Assembly: GCA_033439295.1 (NCBI GenBank)
Contig: JAVTLE010000014.1
Coordinates: 4,340,001 to 4,404,000, forward strand
Origin: Deuterostichococcus epilithicus
Lineage: Eukaryota > Chlorophyta > Trebouxiophyceae > Prasiolales > Stichococcaceae
Length of the DNA stretch: 64,000 nt
Direction of reading: 5' to 3'
Part shown: one piece after another, positions 1 through 12,400 of the stretch
Layout: every line of letters starts with the position of its first letter
Numbering within the stretch: the stretch's first letter is position 1
Notes under the pieces: generated by a model
Seen by the model: only the letters and a program-made list of their open reading frames with translations
What the model was told of the DNA's origin: nothing
Database searches by the model: none
Made by a program: the position numbers and the translations under genes

Positions 1-3000
1 CAGCAGATGTTGCGCCGCGGTGGGGATGCAGCTGGGTACGAGGCCGCACACGTTCGCGGCGTGCGGCATGCCCTGCAGCGATGCAACAACGAGAGCGAGT
101 CACAGCAGGGAGCTGCGCTGCAGATGCTCCAGCAGCCGGGGCCGACCACAGTGTGACTGCGTGCAACCCCTCTTCTTGTACTCTCTTTGCGTGATGGCGT
201 GCAGGCAGGCCGGGCAGTCCACCTCAAAGTCCACGGGGTCGTGGCCGGGCGTGATCTTCAGCGCGCCGGTCCCGAACTCGCGGTCCACTGCCTCGTCTGT
301 CACGATGGGGATGCGCCTGCGGCATGGGACATGGCCGCTGTGAAGCCGGGCCGCGCACGGCGCAATAACAGAAGGAGCAACAACCCTCAGTGCGCACGCC
401 TCGGCACTGGCCCGGAGAGCCGACAGGAAGCTGGCCGAGGACCCACGCCACATGCAGACCGGGCCAGCCGAGGGTCGTCGCCGTCGTTATGGGACTGTGC
501 CGCCAGCATGCGACGGGCAGAGGCGAGCCCCTGCCTGTCGGTGAAGGGCACCAGGCACTCCTTGCCGATGAAGGCCGCGAAGCGCGGGTCCTCCGGGTGC
601 ACCGCGACAGCCGTGTCGCCCAGGATGGTCTCCGGCCGCGTGGTGGCCACCGGCAGGAAGTCGTCCGGCCCGCCGCCGGCGACCGGGTAGCGGAAGTAAA
701 ACATGGAGCCCGGCTCCTCAGAGTACTCGACCTGCGTGCGTGCCCACGCAACATGCAACCCATGAGAGCGGCAGAGCATCTCGATGTGCACATAGCGGCC
801 GCCAGCAGGACGTCTGATGGCATCCGGCAGCACCAGCGACTGCTCCAGCGCGAACCGCCTCCAGGCTGCAGGGAAGCTCCAGCACCGGGAGCTGCAGAGG
901 CGCTCCATGTCACCAAAGTGTCGCAAGCCGCAAGAGGGATGAGGTGTTGTACGTCCTCCGGCTGTCAGTACATTTCGCCCGCAGCAGCATGTCGTACCCT
1001 GACCCACCTCCAAGTCAGAGACCGCCGTCTGCAGATTGGGAGACCAGTTGACGAGGTAGGAGCCCTTGTAGATCAGCCCGCGCTCGTGCAGCCGCACGAA
1101 CGCCTCCGCCACCGCGTCTGCAGGAGCATTCAAGTCCAGTGAAGGCATGTGACACCCCTGCAGAGTCCCTGATTCTGCAGGCGCCAGGTGCATCACCGGT
1201 GCATCTGCGGCGCATTGGACACTTTTTCAAAAAGGCAGGAATGTGGCAGAGCCCAGCAGTTGCGGGGGGCGTAGCTCTTTGGATGACAGCCCTGCTCTTA
1301 GAGCTGCTGCCACCGGCATCCGCTGCCGTGCGTGCGAAAATATTCAGGGACACACCCTCCACTGGAAGTTTCTTTCCGTTTTTGTTCCGCACGGTGCCAA
1401 AAGGGCAACAATCCTTAAACCATGCCCGGGAATGAACACTGATCGAGTCTCTAGAATGCGCTCACTGCTGAGGCCGTCGTCCAGCGTGAAACGCTCGCGG
1501 GACCAGTCGCAGGAAGCGCCCAGGCGGCGCAGCTGCCCAGTGATGGCGCCGCCATACCGCGCCTTCCACTCCCACACCCGCTCAGTGAACGCCTCGCGGC
1601 CAATCTCCTTCCGCGAGGTGCCCTCCTCCGCGAGCATCTTCTCGACCACCAGCTGCGGAAATGTTCATCTGATTGGTTAAATGATTTATTAAAAGGTTCA
1701 GAATGTGCCGGTGCAGGTGATAGTTGCGGACGGCTTTGCAAGCACGCTCGCTTCTTGCGGCAACACCCTCCTCAGGCCGAAAAGACCTCCGGCCAGCTCC
1801 CAGCAGCACCCTGTTCCACCAGGCTCCTGCCGACCACCGGCGGCAGGGATGCGTGCGTGATCGTGCGGGCGTGATGCATGCTCATCAAGCGACTGCTGCG
1901 CACTGTGACAGCCTTCTATGCACAGTAGCTCAAGTCGCATATGTGTCTCCCAGGCTTGGGAAGGATCAGGCTGCCGCCGCCGTTGGCGCCACAGCGCTTT
2001 GCCCGAAGCCAGCATGGAGGCCATGAGCTGGCTGCTTCCACCGGGTGTGCGGTGTCAACAGCCGTCGCGCCATGGGGCAAAAGTCATTGTACAGGAGGCA
2101 TCTGGGGACTCTGGCAGCAAGGTGGACTCACCTGCGTGGCGATGCCGGCGTGGTCCGTGCCCGGCAGCCAGAGCGTCGGCCGCCCCCGCATGCGGGCAAA
2201 CCGTGCCATAATGTCCTGTGCAGCTTGCAAGAGTGTCGCTACGTCTGCATGTAAGCACGCCGGACCTTCCATGCTGGGCGCCGACATGGGGAGTCGCCAG
2301 TGGAGACAGCAGAGTGCAGCAGCAGGCCGTGCCAGCTTCGAGTTCAGCCGCGACGAGTCCGAATGCGAAAGGACAGTTGGAAGGAGGGCGGCACCTGCAA
2401 CGTGGCAAACATGGCATGGCCCATGTGCAGGCGGCCGGTCACGTTCGGCGGCGGCATTGACATGGTGAACGGCTCGCCGGCGGCCGAATTATCCGGGCGA
2501 AAGTGCCCCTGCTCCTCCCACCTGTGCAGAGATCATGCTGCGCGTCCCATCCACGCAGGGTGACAGGGTGGGGGCAGGCATCATGCTGCACAGTCATGCA
2601 TCATTCAGGCGCTGGCGCCAATGCAGCGCTTTGCAACATGTGGGGATCATGCCGGGGATGCACCAGTGGGGGTTTGTTCAGATGTGCATGCTCACCAGTT
2701 GTACAAACGCTCCTCCGAGGCGGCAGGGTCAAAATTCTTCGGCAACTCTGCCCTGCCGCTGCCTGGGCCGCAGTGTCACCACATGCACAGTCAGTCCGCG
2801 GCACACATGCTGAGGTGGTGCGATCGCGACACATGTGGCTGTGGAAGAGGACTCGGATGTATTCACGAGCGCACAGTCGTCACACCTGCCGCCGGCGCGG
2901 CGCCATTGGCGCCTGCACGCTCGGCTGTTTCGGCTGCGTCGCTGGCCGCTGCACCTCGTGCGCAGGGAAAGCCTCGGCCATTGGGAAATAAGATGTTTGG

Positions 3001-3240
3001 TCTGCCGCTACACCGTGCCGAGCGTTCCCCCCTGCTAGCTGCCAGCCTCGGAGTGAGTGCTACCTGCCTCCTGCCAGAATGTCGCAGTGGTGCACCAAGA
3101 CGCCACCCTCCCGAGTGGAACAAGCATGGCCTAGGGCGCTGCGTGACCGACCGAGCGAGCTGCATGGTACACCCTGCTGCGCAAGGCCGAGCCTGCGGCA
3201 GCAGCAGTGTCGGAACCACTTTGCCTGCCAGCTTCAGCAT
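1..3240 (-). CDS. valS: Valyl-tRNA synthetase, probably organelle-targeted (3' end beyond window)
   Basis: Class I aminoacyl-tRNA synthetase that charges tRNA-Val. Exons read on the minus strand: 3240-2886, 2762-2696, 2521-2395, 2215-2132, 1652-1466, 1117-1008, 731-535, 316-223 and perhaps 72-1. In order they encode an Arg/Ser-rich leader resembling an organelle transit peptide, [15 protein letters not shown], the signature [13 protein letters not shown] (HIGH-type ATP site is HMGH), [12 protein letters not shown], the Val-specific stretch [18 protein letters not shown], and editing-domain motifs [17 protein letters not shown] and [15 protein letters not shown]. All joins except the last are in frame across conserved sequence. 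The intron after 535 begins with GC rather than GT. The KMSKS half and anticodon-binding domain lie outside the window. The exon at 72-1 matches the family poorly and is uncertain. The start at 3240 is the first in-frame ATG before the leader. Confidence 0.93.
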
Positions 3241-3625
3241 CGATCAAAGAGGCGTCATCAGTAGATCAATGCCCGATCAATATGGCGGACGGACGAATGC
3301 GGACAATGCAATCTTTCAATGGCATGCCCCGCGAATCAGGACGCACGAGCAACAGCGTACCGAGCGTAAACTCCTAAACCCTGTACGGTTTGGGTACTTA
3401 GCAAATATCGATCACGTCAAGGTTTTCGCATTAGGTTTTTCATCTTTAGGAATCTGGTACGAAGCTTTCTGCTGGCAAGGTTCGGAGGCGTGGGCAGGCT
3501 TCTTCTGCAGGTATTGCAGGAGAAGCTGGGTACCGTAAATCTCAACGGCCAGATGGCCGAGCAATGAAAGTAGCAGAGCACGGCTTATGGCCTGAAGTCC
3601 GCCCCCGGGGAACTGGCGTGTGAGA
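3241..3625. promoter_or_regulatory. Short divergent intergenic region, likely bidirectional promoter
   Basis: About 385 bases separate the inferred start of the valyl-tRNA synthetase gene (minus) from the inferred first exon of the FYR/HMG gene (plus). It is more AT-rich than the flanking exons and contains CCTAAACCCT at 3373-3382, a telobox-like motif. In plants such motifs occur in promoters of translation-related genes. No TATA box is convincing. The right limit depends on an inferred first exon. Confidence 0.35.
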
Positions 3626-6600
3626 ATGGCGACCTTCCGGTGCGCGCTGGCGACCGACACCTCCCCGATCGAGCAGGTGTGACCCGCTCCCAGTTGTGCA
3701 AGCAAACGAACCAAGATTTCCGTCAACAGATACTCGGTGTGGCAGCCAGCAGGTGCGGGCTTGGCTCAGTCGGCACCGCGAACCGCGGGTTGCCCCGAGT
3801 ACTAATCCACGGCACTGCAGCCATTTTGTATCCGTGACTAACCCGCGTTGCCGAGCGGCGAAGAGGCCGCTTTCAGTTACTGCAAGCGGCATGTGACGGC
3901 ATATCGGTAGTTCGGCCGTCCTGCGTGCAAGTCTGCTCGGCCGGCAAGCGGAAGGTGTCGAGGGCTCTCGTAGCGGTACCGTTAGGCGGCAACCTACCAA
4001 AATTGGGTATGTGTTCGAAGGCACATAGTCAGTCTTGAGTTGACGACTCTCTCAGACCGCGTCGACTCTCATCCGTTTCGTGCAGGTGGTGAACACGCCA
4101 TTTTCTCTGCACGGCGGTCCCTGGCGCACTACCATCTGGGACGTGGGCACTGTGACAGACATCTTCCGGCAGCCGGGCATCCGCATGCCTGCCGGCTACA
4201 GGCGAGCTTGCCCGACAATATGTAGTGCTGCATCCGATCTTCCGAGCCGCCCGTGTCGCACGTGTGATTTTCCTTGGGCGACGAAAATGCACGCCTGCTT
4301 AGTGCGACTGCTTCTATCTGCGCAGGGCCACCTGCCAGAACGTCCTCGGCCATGACCAGACCCTCCTGGAGACCACTGCTGCTATGACCGAGTCCGGCAT
4401 CAGCTGCATGGTGGGGCTTGCCTGCTGACTGTATGGGCAGCCTGCCTGAACTTGATCCCTGTCACCACTCGACACAATTGTCGACAATCTGTTGGTACAC
4501 ATGCTGTCGAATATTGCATGCTTGCCGATTGACAGCATGCGACCGGCAACAGCGATGGCGCTCAGCCGATGGACTGACGATGGGCGCTCAGCCAATGGTA
4601 TAATGTGCGACAGCGCCTCAGCAGCATGTGCTCGCACACTGTGCAGCTGACGATCGAGGGGAGCAGCCAGCGCTTTCTGGGCAGCACCCCCACCGCTGCC
4701 CTGGTGTCGGCGGCGCTGGCAAAGAACAGCAGCCAGTATGTCAATGCCGTTGAGGTGAGGCTGTCAACTCTCCCCTTCACCTGGCAGGTCCTTCAGTCTC
4801 ACTAGACGTCTTGGTGCTGTTGCGAGAGGTGCAAGTACCAAGCCTGGAAACGATGATGTCATGGGCCTCGTTGGCTGAAGCCTCGGTGGCTGAAGCCTCG
4901 GTGGCTGACACTCCCTTTGCTTGTTCCATCGCAGGCATTCGGCCTGTCGAGCCCCCTCGTGCAGCGCAAGCTGCAGCAGGATGCTGCGGCCGCCTGGCTG
5001 CAGCAGTACACTGCTGCCGTCTCGCGCGGCGGCAAGGCGCCAGCAGACAGCCTGCCGGCGGCGGAGACTGCCGACACGCCTGGCAGCCAGTCCTCCGGCC
5101 AGTCCACTTTCACTGCTGCGGTGACCATGACACCGCCGGCGCAGCTGCGGCAGCAGCACTCGGTGCTGCTGCAGCAGGCAGCGGGACCGGCTGTGCAGCT
5201 GGTCCAGCAGCAGCAACCGCGGCACATCGTGCAGACGGGCGCGACTGACGGCGGTGCCGATGGCCGCGCGGCAGCAGGCCGCGCGCCCGCCAACCCCCGC
5301 AACCTGCTGCCGCCAGTTGAGACGGCAAGCCCTGTGGAGGCGAGCGCCGCAGCCCAGAAGTGCGTCAGGACGCCGCCCGCCGCTGTGTTTCGACCGAGCC
5401 CTGCCAGGCCTGGCGACGCGGTCACAGCGCTTGCGCCCGCAGCCTCGCCGCCGGCCGCCAGCAACGGCACCCTGGCGTCAACCATCAGCAGCCTAATGGC
5501 AGACGCGGGGCGGCGGCAGGCGCCGCCGCCGCCGCNGCCGNACCAGCAGCCCGATGCGTTTGCTGGCTTCTGCGTCTCGCAGCTGCCGCTGGGGCTGCTG
5601 CCGACGCCGGTGCCGTTCGCAGCGGCTGGCCAGCGGAATGATGCGGGCGGCTGGGCGGGCCTCTCCGCTGCGCTGCCGCCGTTCCTGGCGCCGGCATCGC
5701 CGTTTCTGGCCGTGAAGTCTGCCGCGGTTGCAGCCTCCATCGCTGCAGCATCCAGTGGCGGCGGCACACACCTCACGTTCGCCTCGCTGCCGGGCAGCCT
5801 GCAGCTGGCGCCGCTGAGCATCCCCAGCTGGTCTGGCAGCAACGTTGTCGGCGGCAATGTCAGCGCGCCGAGCGGCGGCCTGGGCCGCGGCAGCCTCAAC
5901 GCCGCCAGCGTCAGCGGCGGCAGCCTCAGCCTGGGCAGCTGGGACGCTGCCACCGTCGCCAGCAACGGAGTGCATCAGGCCCTGACGGCGAAGCTGTCCA
6001 GCAACTCGGGTGCTGTGCTGCGGGCCCTGGCCAGTCCGGGGGCCCTCCGCGCCGCCGGCCTTGGCGCTGTCCGCTCCGATGGCGGCGACGGGGCCTTTTC
6101 GGGCGCGCTGCAGCGCTTCAGTGGGGGCCTCCCCACTTCAGCCTTCCAGGGGGCTGGACGCGGCGCTGCTGCCTGTGCAGCTGCGGTGCCCTCCGAGGCT
6201 GCTGTGGCCACGGCGCCGAACCCGGCGGCGCCAGAGGCGGCAACGACAGACGCGCCGCAGCAGCGTGAGCGACCTGGCTCGAGCAGCGGTCGGCTCACGC
6301 CTGAGGCTCTGTCGCTGGGTGCAGCTGCAGCAGAGGGGCTGCTCTCATCGCAGGTAGGGAGCGCTGTGTCGCCTCCGAACTGCGGCTGTGCCATCACATC
6401 ATGCGCACCCCCGTGCAAAGTGGGTGCAATGGTTCAAATCAGACCATAGTCGAGACTGGTCTTGGCGCTGATGCACCACTGAGTTGCTCGCAGTGCTTAA
6501 ACCCACAACCTGGATTCGATCTAGGTATGCCACCCCACAGCTATGCTGCCAGCCTAGGCATCAGCTGCAAGGTGGCTGTCCGGACGCGAGAGCGACACTC

Positions 6601-8038
6601 AATGGCTGATCCTGCCCACACAGGGCCTGATGAACCCGCTGGCGGCGACCGTCAAGGCGCCGCGCGTCGCAGCCAAGGGCTGGACCGCGTTTACCGCCTT
6701 CGGACTGCACACGCGGAATGCGGTCCGCTGTGCCAATCCCAGCGCCACGTCCGTCGAGGTCGAGAAGGTAGGCACTGCTGTGGCTGGCTGCCGCTGGTGC
6801 TCCCAAGCACCCTGTGCTCGGGGAACTGGGCCGGAAGTCGTGGGCGTCCTGAGCATCTGGTGTGTTGTGCTCCGGTTAAGACACCTGCGCCGCTGACCGC
6901 TGCGCAACAGGGCGGGCCACGCAGCAGTCGGGCGCCGATGCCGCAGGAGTGACTGATGCTGCTGGAATGAACTGGACAGAGCAGTGCTCCGGGGTGGGCC
7001 GGAGGGGGGCTGAACATCCGGCGGCAATGTGTCACACGTCCTCCCGCCCACACTCTGCGCAGAGCGCCCGGCCTGACTGGCTTCCCCTGTGCGCCGTGCA
7101 GCTGGTGGGCCAGCTGTGGGGGCGGCTGAGCCCGGAGGAGAAGCAGGGCTGGGTGCAGCGCGCCATCCGTGCACGCTCCGCCCGCGCTACCGCCACCGCC
7201 GCCGCTGCCGCGGCCGGCCAACCGGTGCGCGCACAGCCCGCCGCCGATTCACGATGTGCTGCGAGGGCTTCCCTGCGGTCTGATCTGTTTCGCGCTGCAT
7301 GGGTTCATCTGGCTGTCCCCGAGCGGTGTCCTTCGCCAGTCAGCACGTGGCTGCTTGCACCTGCACCTTTATGTGTCCAGCGTCCGCAGCCGTGGCGGAC
7401 CCTTGCCACACCCTGCGAGGCTGCCACACTGTGGACAGATTCGGGTGGCATGGAGTAAGGCTTGCAGCAATCGCGAACCAAGCTGACAGCCCCCCGCTGC
7501 GACACAGGCGCAGGCGAGCCGCCCCAAGCGCAAGCGCCAGGTGACAGCCGCGAAGGGTGCCTTCAGTGACGCGGCCTCAGGCAAGCCTCTCATCAGCGTC
7601 TGCATCGAACTCTGCGCAGCTGGCCATTGCTGCCTAACCCTGAAGTTTACTCTATAACACACTGAAGCCGCGAAAAATTGGCATCCCCTTCAACGGTCGT
7701 ACACAGCAGCCCACACGCCTGAAGCTCGGCACGCGCCTCACATGGAAGCTCGAAGGCGAGTGCCTCAGGGCTGACGGGGTTCCTGTACCCAACCGCCTGC
7801 AGGCAGGGCCACAGAAGCGGCCGAGTTGGCTTACAGCCGCCGGAAGCGCTCCAGCCGTGCCCGCCGTCCCGCCGCTCGGGCCGGCAGCCCGCCGCTGGCA
7901 GCCGGCGCCAGCGCCGGCGGTGCCGGGCCGGCCAGAATGGGTGCGGCCGAGGTGCTGGAGCTCGAGGCGGGCACGCTGGAGGTGCTGGCCTCGATGCAGG
8001 CGGCTGCAGTCGACTCCCGCCGCGCTGCCGCCGTGTGA
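3626..8038 (+). CDS. FYR-domain and HMG-box nuclear protein
   Basis: Probable chromatin or DNA-binding protein. Exons: 3626-3676 (inferred; MATFRCALATDTSPIEQ), 4086-4201, 4326-4410, 4647-4754, 4935-6353, 6624-6767, 7102 to about 7210-7255, 7508-7540, and a last exon ending at 8038. Exons 2-5 give a FYRN-like start (WDVGTVTDIF, then MPAGYRATCQNVL) and a FYRC-like half (FLGSTPTAALVSAAL, AFGLSSPLVQRKLQQ), the arrangement seen in MLL/trithorax, TBRG1 and JmjC proteins. A long Ala/Ser/Gln-rich linker follows. An HMG box is split by an intron at 6768-7101 (GWTAFTAFGLHTRN, then LVGQLWGRLSPEEKQGWVQ). Basic stretches RPKRKRQ and SRRKRSSRARR look like nuclear localisation signals. The intron after 4201 starts with GC. 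Two N bases lie near 5536-5541. Domain calls are by eye; the 5' exon and the last joins are inferred. Confidence 0.75.
4869..4909. repeat. 15-bp tandem repeat, about 2.7 copies, in an intron
   Basis: The unit CGGTGGCTGAAGCCT is repeated with period 15 (4869, 4884, 4899) in the intron 4755-4934 of the FYR/HMG gene, 25 bases before the acceptor. Confidence 0.85.
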
Positions 8039-9461
8039 ACCATGCTCCTCGACAGGGGCGCAGATCACGGCCCTGCGGGGCGCGGCTGTCGCCGCCGCTG
8101 CTGCCTCCGCAGGGGCGCGTCAAGTCGCGATTGCATGGTGGGGTCGGCTCCGTTGCGAGGTCTGGAAGCGTTGGCTGGCCCACCCCAGTCACACGGAGCG
8201 CAGCGGTAAAGCCTGCTGCCTGCTGTCAGAGACGGCAGACAGCCGTAGCCAACACAACTACAGCCCAATGGGGCAGTATCTTGTTTTGCGGCAGAGTCGC
8301 TCATTCGGCTATTCGATATCGATGGCTATTCGATGTCAAGGTCCTAAAGACCAGTCATAGCGGCAGGGGCTGCCAGATTGGCGGCTCCGCAAGCGCACAC
8401 ACCTGCACTGGCGTAAGGGTTGACTGCTCCATGCTGAGGGCGCCGCACTATGCTGAGGGCGCCCCCGAATTTTCCGATCAGAGCCGTTATTGGCAACCCG
8501 TGAGTACTTTTATTGGTGGCAAACTCCTCCCTGCGATTCGGGGAGGGATGTGCCGCCGACCCAATTGCTTTGCTGCAGCTGTTTCGTGCCAGGGGCAGGT
8601 AGCGGGTAACACGGCTTGTCAATGTGCGGCCACGGCGACTGGGTGGGTGGCCTCCTACCCTGGACTGCCGTTGCTTCATATTGCAAGGGGTGCACGTGAC
8701 TCCGATGTGTTGCCTAGAGAAGCTGTGTCCTGGATGATCCGGTGCCCGAAGTGAGACGGTCGATGTCGAGGACTCCTTTGTCTGCGGGCAAAGCTGTTGT
8801 GCCACGCCGGCGGTGATCAACGATGGGCATAGGCCACGTTCGTAGAGTCCTGTTTCTTTATGGGAAGTTTTTGCCTCTTGGAACCGCTAGAACATGGGAT
8901 GTAGGAGTGTGTGTGCGAGTGTGCCGTGCTTTGTGGGATGTGCTCGCTTGCAATCGATAGTAAGTTTTCTACAAGGTAACTGGTGATTCATCATCTGCTT
9001 GTATCTCCCCCCTCTCTGCACAAGCACACAGCGGATGACCTAGCTGACCGTTATCTGACGAACACGCCTAGACAGACAGCCGTCTGACAATTGGTCTGTC
9101 TACCGGCATATTGCCAAGACCTTCTGCTGACCACTCCGCCGCCACACCCGCATGCGAGATTTATAAAATCTAAGCAAGTGCAGAACCTTCCAGCCAAAGA
9201 CTGCTAATCTAGCTTGTGCTCCTTCGCGACACCCAAATTTTGCAGACAACTGCTGTCGCCTGTTCAACGACTGGGACATATGGGTTTGCCTCAAGCATCT
9301 CGATTCATTCAATGCCATGGTAATCGCAGAGGATGAGTTGTATCCTGCTGCCTGCAATGCCAGCTATATCAGGCAATTCAGAGAAGCAGCATCATGCAAA
9401 CTCCCGACATAGTCTGTAAAGGATCTGCGCCAACCTCCGCAGCACATCATGCTGTCCTCAG
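8039..9461. other. Convergent intergenic region, no gene recognised
   Basis: It lies between the 3' ends of the FYR/HMG gene (plus) and the unidentified gene ending at 9462 (minus), so it should hold both 3' UTRs. Open frames here have no family resemblance. The right half (8830-9380) is clearly more AT-rich. A short near-repeat of GCTGAGGGCGCC occurs around 8436-8466. Confidence 0.5.
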
Positions 9462-12400
9462 CTACGAGAACCCCCAGCCGCCCCGCTTCTTGGCTGCCTT
9501 TGCGTCAACCACGGGCGGCGGCTCGGTCGGCAGGCGCCGCTGCCGCCACGCCTCCAGTGCCGGCTCTGATGCAGCGAAAGGGTATGTTCAGACAAAATTT
9601 GGGCAATGGTGACGCTGTTGAGAGCTGCTCAGATGTTGAGGAAGTGCGCATGAGGCCCCTGGCCTGCGGCAGGACCGTCGAGAGGGCCCGCAAGCGCGAC
9701 CAGCACTGCTGGTCTGTCGCATGCATGGGGCAGAGCACCTCCAAAGGCAGGCGGCAGGCCTGACATGCAAGCAACTGTGCGAGCACTCTGCAGTGGAGCT
9801 CAAGGCGATGCTCTGTGAGCACAACGCCACGGTGTAAGCGCACGTCCAGGGCAAGAAAAGCACCTGCGGCGAGGGCGCCGATGCCAAACACGGAGATGGC
9901 CAGGGCAACCTGCTGCCACTTCGGACGCCCCGTCTGCGCCTGCATGGCCCATGGTTGGCAACGTTGGCAACTTTGAAAGGCAAAGCTTCGGAGGAGCACA
10001 CATGCCGACACACTTCAACACATAGGAGCAAGCCGTCATCTGCAACGGCAAGCTGCAAGAACCCAGACTCTCGGAAGAGAAGGTGCCCTCGGCGCCGACC
10101 GCAGCCCTGCGGGTGCTGCCAGACGGCACTGCCCGCAGGCGAGTGTCCGGAAACAGGGGGTGTGACAACAGCCACACTCACACAAGCTGCTGCATCTTCC
10201 AGCACCCTCTAGACAGGGGTTCAACGATGTGCCCAGCGGCACTTGCGGGGCAACGCACGAACATAGACTGCGGCACACATACTGTCCATTCCGCCATGGC
10301 GAGTCACGGAGCTGGGAGGCAGTGCACACACGGCTCGAAGGGGGCGCGCACCGACGAGGCCGGATCCTGCACCATGGCGACCGCCTCATCCTCAGCTGTT
10401 GGCTGCGGCTCCGCCGCCGCCGCCCCCGCTGGCACCGCCTCGTCAGCGCTCGCCTTTGCCACTGCCGTGATCTCGCCGGCGGGCTCAAACTGCGGCAGCG
10501 GCTCGTGCGCCTTTGGCGGCGCCTCCACCAGCGGTTGCGGGTCGTCCTGCAGTGGACTCCAGGGTTTTGCATCAAGGCATCAAAGCCGGTGACACAGGGC
10601 ACCAGCACAATGCTGTGGGATGGCCTCAGGTCAAGCGAGACTTGCAGAAGGCCTGCGCCGGGCTCCGTGCTGCAAGGTGCGTCAGCAACATTCAGCATCC
10701 ATGGCCGTCCCTGGGAAGCTGCACTGACCTTGACCTCAGCAGCGTTGAAGTCCCGCGGCTTGCTTGCTGACAGGAGCTCCTCGTCCGCAGCCGGCTCTGA
10801 CAGCTGCTCCTTCGGCAGCTGTTCCTTCAACGCCTGCCATGCCAGGGCCCTTGGACAGGTTTGGTTTTGTGCAGGCTTTGAGAGCAGGGCCAGCACATTG
10901 AAGCAGATTGGGTCAGCACATCTGCCTCAGTCTGAGCCATCGGTTGAGACTTGCGCGTTGCACAGTCCTTGGCTGACGTCCCCCTGCCCCGCTCGTCCCT
11001 CCGCACAAGTTCGTGGGCCTGCTAGTGGGCGCTGCCGGCACCACGTCTCTGACCTCTTGCACAGTGGGATCAGCGTCCGGGTAAAGGTGCGCTGGGGAGC
11101 CGGGAGCCACCTCCAGTGCAGCGGCAGGCCCTGCCAGGACGCTCTGCAAGCAGTTGTGCAAGGAACCACGATGGCGTCCGTTCCCACCCCTGGCTTAGGA
11201 CCGGGCATCCAGCGAGGCGCTCATGCAGCGATGCTCGGCACTGCTGGACCCGACTGGTGGGCTGTGTGATGCCTCGTGCGAGATCAGCTATGACTAGGAT
11301 CCCAATTTCTCGGTCGCTGTTCGTGCCGTTTGCCTCGCGCTTCAGCTGCAGCCCGACCTGCACCAAGGGGCGCATGCTGACAGGCGCGTTGGCACCTCAG
11401 CCACATATTCCCGTCGCCTTCAAATGGCCAACCATACTCATGATGCAGCGCTGACCGCCACTGCGTCGCTGTCGCCGTCACCACTACCCGCCCACTTTGG
11501 CAAGACGGACAGCTCAGCAGCGACGGCCGGCGCCTGCAGTGGGTGTGGCTTGTCAGGAGGCGGCTCGACCTCAGGAGCTTTCAGTAGGCCAGCGCAGCCG
11601 CTTCAGAGGACACACTGACACACGCAGATTTGCCCAGCCCTTCAAAAGTTCCCAATTCGGCTGATGCAGAAACGGCTGATGCAGAGCAGCGTCAGAGGTC
11701 GCACATCTTTGCCACCGCTGGCAGCCGGCTCGGAACCGAGCAGCGGAGCAGAGCCCAGGCGCGATGGCTGACGCTCGGACAATGCCGCGCGCGGCACCGG
11801 CGGCTGCATGGGATTCATTTCACCAAGCTCATTGGAGCTAGATTGGGGCTCCAGGAGAGGAGCCGTGCCGCAGAGGTCGATGCAGTGGGCCAGTCCCCAT
11901 TGGGAAGCCCTAGCAGCAAGCGCCTCAGACCGTGAGCATCACCACAACTGACGAACCACTGGACAGAACGAGCAGTTGCTCTTCCGCTCCCTCGTTATTC
12001 TCATTCTCATATGGACTGGCTGCTGAGCTGGGGTCGTGGGCCATGCACGGTCTGGGCTGCGGGCCAGCAATGGCAGCAGCTTCCGCCCAGCCGCTTTCCT
12101 GCTATTGCATGCGCCATGCCTGACCTTGCCCGCAGAAGCGCGGCGGATGGTGGATTCTGGGTCCACGGCCGTCTGCCGGAATGGCGTCGACAGCAGCGTG
12201 GCATCCAGCAGCGAGTTGGGCTCCGGCACCTGGTTCGACTGTGAACCAAGATGTTCGTCCGACACACTGGAGCACAGGCGCTCACAATCGCAGGCGCTTG
12301 TATCGCCCAGAACCCGGGTGCTGCTCTGGGCAGCTTGCTACACATCTGCAAGGCGCCCCACCGCAATGCATGACAGAGTGCGACGAGGAACTGCCGCAAA

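Noticed and set aside
3760-3815. GGCTTGGCTCAGTCGGCACCG region as a possible tRNA
   Set aside because: No cloverleaf can be folded with a proper T-loop and acceptor stem.
4935-6353. Minus-strand open frame of 368 codons opposite the FYR/HMG linker exon
   Set aside because: It is a mirror of an Ala/Ser-rich coding exon; the plus strand has the conserved neighbours and splice sites.
8035-8754. Long plus-strand open frame after the FYR/HMG gene
   Set aside because: It has no family resemblance, starts at the stop of the previous gene and lies where convergent 3' UTRs are expected.
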